Shown here: piece after piece, positions 1-8,896 of the stretch
Numbering within the stretch: the stretch's first letter is position 1
How the letters are laid out: each line of letters begins with the position of its first letter
Origin: Galbibacter orientalis DSM 19592
GTDB lineage: Bacteria > Bacteroidota > Bacteroidia > Flavobacteriales > Flavobacteriaceae
Reading direction: 5' to 3'
Length of the DNA stretch: 64,000 nt
NCBI RefSeq assembly: GCF_000260115.1
Contig: NZ_JH651379.1
Location: 2,521,466-2,585,465 of the forward strand
Program-made: the position numbers and the translations under genes
The notes under the pieces: generated by a model
Database searches by the model: none
What the model saw: the letters and a program-made list of their open reading frames with translations, nothing else
Told to the model about the DNA's origin: nothing

Positions 1-143
1 CAGTCATAATACTATATTCTTCTTAGTAGGGTTAAAAAAGTCACTTCTCTATTTATGAGGATGTTAACTTTTAAAGAGTGCAAAACTACTCCAAATTTTC
101 AGTTAGACAAATAGATCACACTACTATATTGTTATAGAATTCA

Positions 144-151
144 TATTTTTG
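144..151 (+). promoter_or_regulatory. -7 promoter element for the M14 carboxypeptidase
   Basis: TATTTTTG matches the Bacteroidota -7 consensus TAnnTTTG. It covers an in-frame TTG at 149, so translation must begin downstream, at the ATG at 179. No clear -33 TTTG is present at the usual spacing, so only the -7 half is supported. The rest of positions 1-143 shows nothing else I can identify. Confidence 0.4.
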
Positions 152-178
152 TTTCACCTAATTCGTAAAAAAAGCCTC

Positions 179-1918
179 ATGAAAAAAATATCGGTCATTT
201 TAATTATTCTAATCTCTTTTATAAAACTACAAGCCCAAAAAACCGATTTTACTACAGAGTTTGAAAAATCCAGAGGAAAAGCTACAGCTACTTATAACGA
301 AACTATTTCCTATTTTACAGATTTAGCAAAAACATATCCTTCAATTAAAATAATAGAAGAAGGACTTACAGATAGCGGAAAGAATTTACATCTAGTCCTT
401 TTAAATCCTGATGAAAACTTTAATATAAAAGACATTAGAAAAAATAAAAGAATTCTTTTTATAAATAATGGAATTCATCCAGGTGAACCAGATGGAATTG
501 ATGCTACCATGATGCTTTACAGAGATATTGCTCAAGGCAAAATTAGTATCCCTAAGCATACCGTATTGGCTACAATTCCAATTTACAATATTGGAGGATC
601 TTTAAATAGAAATAGCACTTCTAGAACTAATCAAAATGGCCCTTTAGCATACGGATTTAGAGGAAATGCAAGAAACTACGACCTCAACAGAGATTTTATA
701 AAAAACGATACTAAAAATGCCCAAGCATTTGCCAAAATATATCACTACTTACAACCCGATGTTTTTATTGACAACCATGTAAGTAACGGTGCCGATTATC
801 AATATATTTTAACTCATCTTTTTACGCAACACAACAAACTAGGAGGAGAAGCCGGTACATACCTACATGAGCAACTTATGCCAGAAATGATTGCTTCTCT
901 TAAAGAAAAGGATTACGACATTACTCCTTATGTAAATGTTTTTAATGAAGTTCCTGAAAAAGGATTTTCACAATTTCACGATGCTCCTCGGTATTCTACG
1001 GGCTACACTACCCTATGGAATACACTTGGAATGATGGTAGAAACGCATATGCTAAAAGACTATAAAAAAAGAGTTTACGGAACTTATGAATTGATGCGGA
1101 GCATGATTGAAGTTATCGAAAAAGATTATAAAAAAATTAAAGCAGTAAGAGAAGCTACCAGCAATTCTTTTTTAAATGCTGAAAGTTATGCGGTTAATTG
1201 GGAGGTAGATAAAAGCAAACACTCTACCCTAAATTTTAAAGGCTTTGAAGGCGAACGCATTCCAAGTGAAGTAACAGGATTAGAACGTTTAAAATATAAC
1301 CGAAATAAGCCTTTTACAAAAGAAGTTACTTATTATGATACGTTTAAAGCAACAAAAACTGTTCAGATTCCTGAAGCATATTTAGTTCCAAAAGCATGGA
1401 CCAAAGTGGTTGATTTATTAAAATTAAACAACGTTGTTTTAGATGAAATAAAAGATACTAAAGAATGGAATGTAGAAGTTTATCATATAGCAGATTTTTC
1501 TACAGTTGAGAGCCCGTATGAAGGTCATTACCTACACAAAAACACCTCTGTTACAAGAGAAAAAGAAACGCAACTTATTAACGCAGAAGATTATTATTTA
1601 ATTAGAACTCGTCAGAAAAGTATCCGTTATATTTTAGAGACCTTGGAGCCAGAAGCAGTAGATTCTTTTTTTAACTGGAATTTCTTTGATACTATTCTTC
1701 AGCAAAAAGAAGGTTTTTCGCCTTATGTTTGGGAAGACAAAGCACTAGAGTTTTTAAACAACAATCCAACTGTAAAAAAGGAATTTGAAGCTAAAAAAGT
1801 AGCCAACAAAGACTTTGCAAACAGTTGGTATGCGCAATTAGATTGGATCCATAAAAAATCTCCTAATTACGAAAAAGCACATTTAAGATATCCTATCTAT
1901 CGAGTATTTGAAAATTAG
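179..1918 (+). CDS. M14 family zinc carboxypeptidase, secreted
   Basis: Predicted secreted metallo-carboxypeptidase of 579 aa that would trim C-terminal residues from peptides in the periplasm or outside the cell. I start at ATG 179 because it directly precedes a classical signal peptide (MKKISV..., hydrophobic core, LQAQ cleavage site) and an upstream TTG start would overlap the promoter. Zinc-site motifs of the M14 family are visible: HPGEPDG near residue 103 (HxxE), an NRDF segment, DNHVSNG (third zinc histidine) and a downstream METH glutamate in the position of the catalytic acid. A long C-terminal part (about residues 330-579) is beyond the peptidase core and is unassigned. It has no T9SS C-terminal domain. 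It stands alone and faces the Nudix gene tail to tail. The family assignment is firm; substrate is unknown. Confidence 0.85.
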   Translation: MKKISVILIILISFIKLQAQKTDFTTEFEKSRGKATATYNETISYFTDLAKTYPSIKIIEEGLTDSGKNLHLVLLNPDENFNIKDIRKNKRILFINNGIHPGEPDGIDATMMLYRDIAQGKISIPKHTVLATIPIYNIGGSLNRNSTSRTNQNGPLAYGFRGNARNYDLNRDFIKNDTKNAQAFAKIYHYLQPDVFIDNHVSNGADYQYILTHLFTQHNKLGGEAGTYLHEQLMPEMIASLKEKDYDITPYVNVFNEVPEKGFSQFHDAPRYSTGYTTLWNTLGMMVETHMLKDYKKRVYGTYELMRSMIEVIEKDYKKIKAVREATSNSFLNAESYAVNWEVDKSKHSTLNFKGFEGERIPSEVTGLERLKYNRNKPFTKEVTYYDTFKATKTVQIPEAYLVPKAWTKVVDLLKLNNVVLDEIKDTKEWNVEVYHIADFSTVESPYEGHYLHKNTSVTREKETQLINAEDYYLIRTRQKSIRYILETLEPEAVDSFFNWNFFDTILQQKEGFSPYVWEDKALEFLNNNPTVKKEFEAKKVANKDFANSWYAQLDWIHKKSPNYEKAHLRYPIYRVFEN

Positions 1919-1965
1919 ATGTTGTTTCAAATATAATTCTGTATAAGTTTTTAAGGGGTTTCTGA

Positions 1966-2547
1966 CTAAAACAATGTTTTTATATTTTCATAAGAATTTT
2001 CCATCAATTTAGGAATGTCGGATGCTGGTCGCCATTCGGCTAACTCAATATTTTCGTTACATTGTGGCACTAAAGTACCCTTGTACTTACTCGTCATTAA
2101 AAACCAATGCGTTTCTTTTAATTTATAAGTACCATTTCTTTTAAAAATATGGTATGTTTTTTTAAGAAGAGAATCTATTTTTAGCTTCTTTACACCCGTT
2201 TCTTCTTCAACTTCACGTATAGCAGCATCTTCTATAGTTTCCCCTTTATCCACTTTTCCTTTGGGCAAATCCCATTTACTATTTCTAAAAATAAATAAAA
2301 TTTCATCTTCTTTATTTTTAACTAATCCCCCCGCTGCAATGACCAACGGTATTTTTTTTAGGAATTTTTTCATCAGAACCTTCTCATCCTCATAATATAT
2401 ATGGGCGCATTTTATTTTACCTTTATTTAGTTGATGGATTACATCAACAATATCAACAGTTTCCATTAGAAACAATTTGAAATCTGTTTCTTTTTCAATC
2501 TTATTGGTTAAAATAATGCGATGTTCATTTACAAAAACTTCATACAT
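1966..2547 (-). CDS. Nudix hydrolase
   Basis: Hydrolase of nucleoside-diphosphate-linked compounds, 193 aa. A canonical Nudix box, G-x5-E-x7-REV-x-EE-x-G-V, is seen at residues 97-119, supplying the metal-binding glutamates. About 65 residues precede the Nudix fold and have no assigned role. I choose the ATG at 2547 (MYEVF...); another in-frame ATG at 2556 would add three residues and overlap the pyrE start. The gene is divergent from pyrE with only 7 bp between start codons, so its promoter must lie inside pyrE; TATCTTTA at 2566-2573 on the minus strand is one base from the -7 consensus. Exact substrate cannot be read from sequence. Confidence 0.85.
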   Translation of the reverse strand: MYEVFVNEHRIILTNKIEKETDFKLFLMETVDIVDVIHQLNKGKIKCAHIYYEDEKVLMKKFLKKIPLVIAAGGLVKNKEDEILFIFRNSKWDLPKGKVDKGETIEDAAIREVEEETGVKKLKIDSLLKKTYHIFKRNGTYKLKETHWFLMTSKYKGTLVPQCNENIELAEWRPASDIPKLMENSYENIKTLF

Positions 2548-2550
2548 TTG
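2543..2550 (+). promoter_or_regulatory. -7 element of pyrE, lying inside the Nudix start region
   Basis: TACATTTG fits TAnnTTTG exactly and ends five bases before the pyrE ATG at 2555, so the predicted transcript would be leaderless or nearly so. It overlaps the first codon of the divergent Nudix gene. No good -33 element is seen at the usual distance. Confidence 0.4.
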
Positions 2551-2554
2551 CAAC

Positions 2555-3193
2555 ATGGTTTTAGATAAAGATACCGCTAAAAAAACAGCAGAACTTTTAT
2601 TGCAAATTAATGCAATAAAGTTGAATCCGAAAAATCCTTTTACATGGGCTTCCGGATGGAAATCACCAATTTATTGTGATAATAGAATAGTACTATCCTT
2701 TCCTCCTATCAGAAATTACGTTAGAGAGCATATGGCAAAGCAACTCGAAGAGCTTTATGGAAAACCCGATGTTATAGCCGGGGTTGCCACTGGAGCTATT
2801 GGAATTGGAATGCTTGTTGCCGAGGTACTTAGTCTTCCATTTGTATATGTTAGACCAGAGCCTAAAAAACACGGACGAGGAAACCAAATTGAAGGTTTTT
2901 TAGATCGTGGACAGAGCGTTGTTGTGGTAGAAGACTTAATTAGTACTGGAAAAAGTAGCTTAAACGCTGTTAAAGCTTTAAAAGAAGAAGGCGCTAATGT
3001 AAAAGGAATGATTGCTATATTTTCCTACGGCTTTGATGTTGCTGATGAGAATTTTAAAGAAAATAATGTTTCTTTATATACATTAAGTAACTACGAGCAT
3101 TTATTACAACAAGCAGTAGATACCAACTACATCAACGAAAAAGAACTAAAGACGCTACAGGATTGGAGAAAAGATCCTGGAAATTGGAAATAA
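2555..3193 (+). CDS. pyrE: orotate phosphoribosyltransferase
   Basis: Transfers the phosphoribosyl group of PRPP to orotate to give OMP in de novo pyrimidine synthesis; cytosolic. The 212-aa length is normal. The PRPP-binding signature VVVVEDLISTG is at residues 122-132 and the flexible-loop lysine region (RPEPKKHGRG) is near residue 105. The start is ATG 2555 (MVLDKDTAKK), matching family N-termini; a longer frame from 2477 runs antisense through the Nudix gene and is not credible. It is followed after 10 bp by an SRPBCC gene, probably in the same transcript, which ends at the hairpin at 3634. Confidence 0.95.
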   Translation: MVLDKDTAKKTAELLLQINAIKLNPKNPFTWASGWKSPIYCDNRIVLSFPPIRNYVREHMAKQLEELYGKPDVIAGVATGAIGIGMLVAEVLSLPFVYVRPEPKKHGRGNQIEGFLDRGQSVVVVEDLISTGKSSLNAVKALKEEGANVKGMIAIFSYGFDVADENFKENNVSLYTLSNYEHLLQQAVDTNYINEKELKTLQDWRKDPGNWK

Positions 3194-3203
3194 TAATAGC
3201 ACC

Positions 3204-3599
3204 ATGAAGTTAGAAACAGAAAAAAAGACCGTAAATAAATCTGCTGAAGAATTATATAATTTTTTAGGTGATGTAAAAAACTTTGAAAAACTAATGCCAG
3301 AAAACATTAGTAAATTTGAAGTTTTAGAAGACGATAAGTTTCTTTTTGCATTAAAAGGAATGCCAGAAATCGTTCTAAAAATGAAAGAAAAGCAACCGCA
3401 TAATAAAATTGTATTAGGAGCTGCAAGCGAGAAACTTCCGTTTACACTAACTGCGGATATTGAGAGTTTAGCTGCTGATAAAAGCGAAGCAAAACTAACT
3501 TTTGAAGGAGAGTTCAATGCAATGATGGGAATGATGATAAAAGGCCCTATTACAAGCTTTATAAATACCTTAACAGATAATATGGGTAAAGTTTCTTAA
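3204..3599 (+). CDS. SRPBCC (START-like) family protein
   Basis: Small 131-aa protein resembling the polyketide cyclase/START-like (SRPBCC) family, which forms a deep hydrophobic ligand pocket. The evidence is the N-terminal pattern of a short strand followed by a helix (SAEELYNFLGDVKNFEKLMP), alternating beta strands and a long C-terminal helix. There is no signal peptide, so it is probably cytosolic. It lies 10 bp downstream of pyrE and likely shares its transcript. The ligand is unknown and no catalytic residue can be named. Confidence 0.7.
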   Translation: MKLETEKKTVNKSAEELYNFLGDVKNFEKLMPENISKFEVLEDDKFLFALKGMPEIVLKMKEKQPHNKIVLGAASEKLPFTLTADIESLAADKSEAKLTFEGEFNAMMGMMIKGPITSFINTLTDNMGKVS

Positions 3600-3626
3600 C
3601 AAACAATACCTTATACATTACATTAC

Positions 3627-3661
3627 AAAAAAAGGGTTAGACGCTGTCTAACCCTTTTTTT
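3627..3661. terminator. bidirectional intrinsic terminator
   Basis: A perfect 9-bp stem (GGGTTAGAC / GTCTAACCC) with a 3-nt loop, flanked by seven A on the left (3627-3633) and seven T on the right (3655-3661). It can therefore terminate on both strands. It ends the pyrE transcript and was probably also the terminator of the convergent DUF389 operon before the insertion sequence separated them. Confidence 0.85.
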
Positions 3662-3719
3662 GGTAGTAAGACACTATCCAAAATTTTGTGTAAACGCTTA
3701 AAGTGGGTTTAGCTCAAAT

Positions 3720-4925
3720 TTAGAGTTGAACCCTATTTTCAAATATAGTTAAAAATTGATTTAAAATTAGTCCCCAATTATGGATAGGTTGCGTCCATTT
3801 TTTGGTGATTTGCATCAGCGATAAATAGACCGATTTTTTAAGAGCATCATCTGTTGGGAACGCCATTTTGTTTTTGGTGTATTTTCTGATTTTTCCATTT
3901 AAATTTTCAATAAGGTTTGTGGTATAAATGATTTTTCTAATCTCTAAAGGAAAGTCAAAAAATACGGTAAGTTCCTCCCAGTTACGTTGCCAAGATTGTA
4001 CGGCATAAGGATATTTGTCATTCCATTTTTGGGCAAATCGTTCCAGCTCTTGTGCTGCCATTTCTTTGTTGGGTGCGTTGTAAATAAGCTTCATATCGGC
4101 AGTAAATGCTTTTTTGTCTTTCCAAACCACATAACGGGCCGAGTTGCGTATTTGATGCACGACACATATTTGTGTGCCTGCTGTAGGGAATACGTTTTTA
4201 ATAGACTGGGTAAAGCCATTAAGGTTATCGGTAACGGTAACCAAAATATCTTCTACACCACGAGCTTTTAAATCGGTAAGCACACCTTGCCAAAAAGCTG
4301 CTGATTCATTGTGACCCAACCACATTCCTAAAAGCTCTTTGTAGCCTTCTCTATTAAGCCCTACTGCCAAGTAAATGGTTTTATTAATCACTTTGCCCGA
4401 TTGGCGCACTTTAAATACAATACCGTCCATCCAAACAACACAATATACAGCTTCCAATGGTCTGTTTTGCCAATCTAAAACACGCTGGTTGACTTTGTCC
4501 GTGATAATGGATATAGCTGATGTAGAGAGCTTGTAACCGTAGATTTGTTGTAGCTCTTCTTCTATATCGGAAACACTCATCCCTTTTGCGTAAAGCGATA
4601 TAATGATGTTTTCTATAGGAGTAGCTGTGCTTTGGTTCTTGGGTACTACAATGGGCTCAAAACTACCTTCTCGATCCCTAGGAACCTGTATCTGACTTTT
4701 TCCAAATTCAGTCTTTACGTGTTTGGAACTACTACCGTTACGAGCGTTACTGTGCAAACTTTGCTCATGCTTAGAATAACCTAAATGATTATCCATCTCA
4801 CCTTGAAGCATCGCTTCTAAAGCTGCTGAATGTAGCTCTTTAAGCATAGTGCTTAACTCTTCTTGTGTGGTAATGCCTTCTAAAAGACCGCTTTTTAAAA
4901 ATTGTTGTTTCTCTTCTGGTGTCAT
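3720..4925 (-). CDS. IS256-family (Mutator-type) transposase
   Basis: Full-length 401-aa transposase that cuts and joins the element ends. The DDE catalytic triad is visible: D167 in WMDGIV, D233 in VTDNLNG and E340 in [14 protein letters not shown], together with the C-x2-H motif (C254, H257) typical of this family. An N-terminal DNA-binding region covers about residues 1-150. There is no frameshift or internal stop, so the enzyme may be active. It is transcribed in the same direction as the DUF389 operon just upstream. Confidence 0.93.
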   Translation of the reverse strand: MTPEEKQQFLKSGLLEGITTQEELSTMLKELHSAALEAMLQGEMDNHLGYSKHEQSLHSNARNGSSSKHVKTEFGKSQIQVPRDREGSFEPIVVPKNQSTATPIENIIISLYAKGMSVSDIEEELQQIYGYKLSTSAISIITDKVNQRVLDWQNRPLEAVYCVVWMDGIVFKVRQSGKVINKTIYLAVGLNREGYKELLGMWLGHNESAAFWQGVLTDLKARGVEDILVTVTDNLNGFTQSIKNVFPTAGTQICVVHQIRNSARYVVWKDKKAFTADMKLIYNAPNKEMAAQELERFAQKWNDKYPYAVQSWQRNWEELTVFFDFPLEIRKIIYTTNLIENLNGKIRKYTKNKMAFPTDDALKKSVYLSLMQITKKWTQPIHNWGLILNQFLTIFENRVQL

Positions 4926-4956
4926 AATAACTGTGTTTTATAAAATTATACAAAAA

Positions 4957-4986
4957 TTTAAGGTGGGTTTTAAAACCCACCTTAAA
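4957..4986. repeat. 30-bp perfect palindrome inside the insertion sequence
   Basis: TTTAAGGTGGGTTTT is followed directly by its exact reverse complement. It lies between the right end of the element and the transposase start (4925). A hairpin here in an incoming transcript could mask the transposase start region or slow read-through from the DUF389 operon; it may instead be a transposase-binding site, since half of it recurs near the left end (3699-3714). The role is inference. Confidence 0.7.
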
Positions 4987-5045
4987 TCTTACTTTACACA
5001 GTTTTTTGGATACTACCGGTAGTAAATTATATCATCAATGAAAAA

Positions 5046-6512
5046 CTAATCCAAATATTTCACCTCTATTTTATCATTCTTCATTCGGACTTTAAGCCAT
5101 TCTGTCAACTTTTTAGAAGCTTCTATTTTCTTTTCAGACGACATTCCTTTTTCCCATTTTATAATAAACATCGGGATGGTGTCAATCTTTTTAAAATCGG
5201 TTTTGATTTCATTACCAAAACCTAGCTCTAAAATATTACTGTAGTTTATCTTAATTTCTTTACTTATTTCCTGAAACGGCACTTCGTTATAGGCAAATCT
5301 ACTTAAACGGTCTATTTCCTTTTCAAGTACTTTTATCTGCTCATCTTTTGTAACAATTTCTTGTTTTTTAGCTTCGTATAGTTCATTTACATATTGAAAC
5401 TTATCAAATTGTTTGTTTTCACCCCCCATAATAACAAGTTCAGCATTTTGTAATTTTGAGTATGATTTCATTTTTTCACGCCAAGTTTCTTGAATATTTT
5501 TAGGAATTGCAGCATCTCCCATAAAAACCAATTCTATTTTGGATCCTTTTCCTTTATTATATTCTATTACAGAGTACTTATCCAATAAAAACCCTCCATC
5601 ATCAAACTTATATGGCTTTACATCGTCATTAATAAACTTGGTAGCCTGATTTTTAAAATTAGACTCTTGCAACACATCATAAAAAGTTTTCCCAGCAGGA
5701 ATCATTACCAAAATGGCAAAAATGGAAGCTATTTGAGCAATGCGTTTACGTTTTTTAGAATTTACATATTTCACCATTGGGAAACGCAGTACCTTTAATA
5801 CAATAAATGTTGCCAAAGCAATAAAAATGGTATTAATTAGAAAGAGATACATGGCTCCCATTGCATAATCTACATTCCCTTTTGCCAAACCAAAACCTAC
5901 GGTACATAATGGAGGCATTAAGGCTGTAGCAATTGCAACACCAAAAATAACACTGGCAATAGTTCCCTTTTTTGCTCTTGCAATAACCAAAGCAGTACCC
6001 CCAAAAAATGCAATAAGCACATCTCGAATATCTGGTGCTGTTCTGGCTAAAAGCTCAGAAGACTCATCTCGTAAAGGAAACAATTTAAAGAATAAAAAAG
6101 CAGTTAGAATACTTAAAATTACCATTACGGCAAAGTTCTTAAGAGATCTTCTCAAGGTATCAATGTCATTAATAGCTAAAGACATTCCAATACCTAAAAT
6201 AGGTCCCATAAGAGGAGAAATTAACATGGCTCCAATAACCACTGCTGTTGAATTAGCATTTAACCCAATAGATGCAATAAATATTGAGCAAATTAAAATC
6301 CAAGAAGTATGCCCTTTAAACGGAATATCGTTTACTATACTTTCTTTAGTAGCCTCTTGATCGGTATTATTTCTAATATCCAATAGCTCAGAGAAAAATA
6401 ATTTTAAACTCCCCAAGAAACCAGAGAAATCTCTCTTCACCTTTTCTTGGCTACTATTATCGGTAGGCGTAATATTATCTTGCCCTAATCCGTTTTTCTT
6501 TTCTTCTTCCAT
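5046..6512 (-). CDS. DUF389 family membrane protein
   Basis: Membrane protein of 488 aa. The central region (about residues 70-270) holds roughly six hydrophobic segments with the family's glycine- and proline-rich turns (VIGAMLISPLMGPILGIG; ATALMPPLCTVGFGLAKG). The N-terminus is charged and cytosolic, and the last 200 residues form a soluble domain with a likely coiled-coil stretch (ELYEAKKQEIV...LEKEIDRL). Function of DUF389 proteins is not established. It is the last gene of a five-gene operon, 6 bp after manC, and its stop codon is only 20 bp from the insertion-sequence target duplication, so its original terminator is now displaced. Confidence 0.85.
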   Translation of the reverse strand: MEEEKKNGLGQDNITPTDNSSQEKVKRDFSGFLGSLKLFFSELLDIRNNTDQEATKESIVNDIPFKGHTSWILICSIFIASIGLNANSTAVVIGAMLISPLMGPILGIGMSLAINDIDTLRRSLKNFAVMVILSILTAFLFFKLFPLRDESSELLARTAPDIRDVLIAFFGGTALVIARAKKGTIASVIFGVAIATALMPPLCTVGFGLAKGNVDYAMGAMYLFLINTIFIALATFIVLKVLRFPMVKYVNSKKRKRIAQIASIFAILVMIPAGKTFYDVLQESNFKNQATKFINDDVKPYKFDDGGFLLDKYSVIEYNKGKGSKIELVFMGDAAIPKNIQETWREKMKSYSKLQNAELVIMGGENKQFDKFQYVNELYEAKKQEIVTKDEQIKVLEKEIDRLSRFAYNEVPFQEISKEIKINYSNILELGFGNEIKTDFKKIDTIPMFIIKWEKGMSSEKKIEASKKLTEWLKVRMKNDKIEVKYLD

Positions 6513-6518
6513 GTTTCA

Positions 6519-7592
6519 CTATGAATCAGTAAATTTAGTATTCAACCTTTTTAGGAGATTTTTTATCTCTTGCTCTTTTTTCTTAGGGTAAATTAGTAGC
6601 TTATCCTTTTCATCTATAATTATATAATTTTTCAAGTCGCCAATAACTACTGTTTTATTTTTTGAAGTATGAATTATATTTCCTTTACTATTTTCCAAAA
6701 GTGTTTTAGCATTTACAATAGCATTTTTATTATCGTCTTTTGGTAATTCATTATACAAAGCTCCCCATGTTCCTAAATCATTCCAATCAAAAGAAGCTGG
6801 TAGCACATATATATTTTTTGAAGGCTCCATAATAGCATAATCAATAGAAATATTTTCAGCCTCAGGATATGCTTTCGCTATAAAATCTTTTTCTTTTTCA
6901 GTATTAATATCATCAAAACCTGTTAAAAACTGGTTCAACATTGGAGCTTGATATTTTTCAAAAGCATTTAAAACACTTTGTACATTCCAAACAAATATTC
7001 CTGCATTCCATAAAAAATTCCCTTGTTTTATAAACTTTTTCGCTGTTTTATAATCGGGTTTCTCACAAAAACGTTCCACTCTTTTTACAACTTCAGAAGC
7101 ATTTTTTTTATGCTCAATATAACCATATCCTGTATTCGGAAAAGTAGGTTTTATCCCCAAAGTCATTAAAACATCCTCATTTTCACAAGTCTCAAAACAT
7201 AATTTAATATCGTTTACAAAACTATCTTCTTGCTCAATCCAATGGTCGCTTGGAGCAACCACTAGCATAGCATCTGGATTTTTCTTTTTTATTTTTAGGG
7301 AGGCATACAATATACAAGGAGCTGTATTTCTCATAGCTGGTTCTAGAATAACCTGTTCACTTTGAACAGTTGGCAATTGTTTCATTACCAAATCTCCATA
7401 CTCTTCATTTGTTAAAATATAAATATTCTCTGCTGGAATAATTTTATTTAATCTACTGAAGGTTTTTTGAATAAGCGTCTCCCCCGTCCCCAGAATATCA
7501 TGAAATTGTTTTGGCAGTGCGGCTGTACTAACGGGCCAAAAACGAGACCCGATACCTCCTGCCATCAATATTGCATAGTAATTTTTATTCAT
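6519..7592 (-). CDS. manC: mannose-1-phosphate guanylyltransferase
   Basis: Makes GDP-mannose from mannose 1-phosphate and GTP, feeding polysaccharide and glycoprotein synthesis; cytosolic. The nucleotidyltransferase signature (AGGIGSRFWP...PKQF) is at residues 11-30. At 357 aa it is the short form without the fused isomerase domain, and a separate manA is present at 46419. The start is ATG 7592, whose A is shared with the stop codon of the upstream SprT-like gene (TGATG), which implies translational coupling. An upstream TTG at 7595 is less likely. Confidence 0.92.
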   Translation of the reverse strand: MNKNYYAILMAGGIGSRFWPVSTAALPKQFHDILGTGETLIQKTFSRLNKIIPAENIYILTNEEYGDLVMKQLPTVQSEQVILEPAMRNTAPCILYASLKIKKKNPDAMLVVAPSDHWIEQEDSFVNDIKLCFETCENEDVLMTLGIKPTFPNTGYGYIEHKKNASEVVKRVERFCEKPDYKTAKKFIKQGNFLWNAGIFVWNVQSVLNAFEKYQAPMLNQFLTGFDDINTEKEKDFIAKAYPEAENISIDYAIMEPSKNIYVLPASFDWNDLGTWGALYNELPKDDNKNAIVNAKTLLENSKGNIIHTSKNKTVVIGDLKNYIIIDEKDKLLIYPKKKEQEIKNLLKRLNTKFTDS

Positions 7593-8191
7593 CAATCATT
7601 AATTAGTTCAACCTCGGCATTGGGTTGAAAAAGGTATACTCTTCCCGTATTAACTTCAACACACTCGTATCTTTTTACGCGTTTATTTCCTCTCTTAAAA
7701 ACCTTTCCGTTGTGTATTCGAAAAACACTTCCTATTGGGAGTTCAAAGATATAATTTTTATTGTTTTGAGGATCAAATTCTTTCAGCGCTACAGAAAGAT
7801 ACGCATCGGTATCACTACTCGCTTTAGGGTTTTTAAAATGTCGGGCTAGCACAGGTAATAACGAACTAGGAAAAACTTCTGGTCTAATAAAGGGAAGCAT
7901 CAATTGTTGAAACGTATATTTCCATTCCTGTCCGTGCGGCTTTATAAGTCGCCCATATTTTGTAAAAGCAACTAAATGAGCTATCTCATGCACTAGCGTA
8001 ATTAGAAATCTATATTTATTTAAATTTGCATTTACAGTAATTTGGTGACTCCCATCTGGTAGTTTCCTGTAATCTCCATGTCTAGTAACGCGTTCATTTA
8101 CAATTTTTAAATGTACATGATTGAGCTTTATCATCTCCAAACAAGGCGTTACCGCCATTTCTGGAATGTATTTAGATAGAATCTCACGCAT
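7592..8191 (-). CDS. SprT-like zinc metalloprotease domain protein
   Basis: A 199-aa protein with the SprT-like zincin motif HEIAH (H68, E69, H72) and a further histidine at about residue 86 (PHGQEWK) as probable third zinc ligand. Proteins of this family include the DNA-protein-crosslink protease SPRTN; bacterial members are mostly uncharacterised. The C-terminal third is basic and strand-rich, with a short FKRGNKRVKRYEC tract where zinc-ribbon cysteines occur in some relatives, but here only one cysteine remains. It sits in an operon between the SDR and manC genes. Confidence 0.82.
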   Translation of the reverse strand: MREILSKYIPEMAVTPCLEMIKLNHVHLKIVNERVTRHGDYRKLPDGSHQITVNANLNKYRFLITLVHEIAHLVAFTKYGRLIKPHGQEWKYTFQQLMLPFIRPEVFPSSLLPVLARHFKNPKASSDTDAYLSVALKEFDPQNNKNYIFELPIGSVFRIHNGKVFKRGNKRVKRYECVEVNTGRVYLFQPNAEVELIND

Positions 8192-8202
8192 TTATTTCCT
8201 TT

Positions 8203-8886
8203 TTACGGGGTGCTATTGCTAACCTGCAATAGTTTCCCATTATAAAATTTATTAGCATTTAAAGAAAATTCTGCAATATATGCTGCCATTTCTTCTGGAG
8301 TAGTTGGAGCTTTATAACCTGGAAAGGCTTCTTCTAACATCTCTGTTTGTACCGCTCCTAAAGCCAATACATTAAAAGAAGGGCCTGTTTCTTTATACTC
8401 TTCAGCCAATAATTCCGTCAAAGTAATTACAGCTGCTTTTGAAGAACTATATGCAGACAAGCCAGGGAATTTCATACTTCCTTGTACTCCTCCCATACTA
8501 CTTATTGTAACAACATGACCGTTTTTTGGCATATGTGGCAGCACAAGTTGTGTTAGGGCAAATACTCCTATAACATTTACACGGTACACATCTTCCACCT
8601 CTTTCATCGAAATTTCAGCAAATGGCTTGTTTACAATACTCCCCGCATTATTTATAAGCACATCTACTTGTTTCCAATTTTCTTCAATAAAAGTTGTTAC
8701 TTTTTTTAGTTGAATTTCTTCTGAAATATCACAGTCAAATGCTGTTACATTTGAAATATTAAGATTATTTACAGGCTTACAATTTCTGGAAAGCGCCAAT
8801 ACATTATGCCCTTGTTTTGATAACAATTGTACTAATTCAAATCCTATTCCTCTACTTGTTCCTGTAACAATAATATTTTTAGCCAT
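8203..8886 (-). CDS. short-chain dehydrogenase/reductase (SDR)
   Basis: NAD(P)-dependent oxidoreductase of 227 aa with a Rossmann fold. The cofactor motif TGTSRGIG is at residues 8-15, NNAG near residue 80, the catalytic serine in TISSMGG, and the YxxxK pair in AYSSSKAA. It has the length of the classical SDR family. Substrate is not predictable. It lies 10 bp after the M28 peptidase gene and 11 bp before the SprT-like gene, in one operon. Confidence 0.9.
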   Translation of the reverse strand: MAKNIIVTGTSRGIGFELVQLLSKQGHNVLALSRNCKPVNNLNISNVTAFDCDISEEIQLKKVTTFIEENWKQVDVLINNAGSIVNKPFAEISMKEVEDVYRVNVIGVFALTQLVLPHMPKNGHVVTISSMGGVQGSMKFPGLSAYSSSKAAVITLTELLAEEYKETGPSFNVLALGAVQTEMLEEAFPGYKAPTTPEEMAAYIAEFSLNANKFYNGKLLQVSNSTP

Positions 8887-8896
8887 TACGGTTAAT

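Larger units (their letters stand above)
3662..5025 (-). mobile_element. IS256-family insertion sequence with 8-bp target duplication
   Basis: The element itself spans 3670-5017 (1348 bp) and is flanked by the direct repeat GGTAGTAA at 3662-3669 and 5018-5025, as expected for the 8-9 bp duplications of IS256 elements. The terminal inverted repeats are imperfect but in register: both ends begin with G, carry TATCCAAAA from the sixth base and TGTGTAAA shortly after, and both have a subterminal TTAA(A/G)GTGGG. A perfect 30-bp palindrome sits upstream of the transposase at 4957-4986. Intact ends, an intact gene and a perfect duplication suggest recent insertion. It lies between two convergent transcription units. 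Confidence 0.85.

Noticed and set aside
3155-3517. A 120-codon minus-strand frame opposite the SRPBCC gene
   Set aside because: The plus-strand gene has a family match and operon context; the antisense frame has neither.
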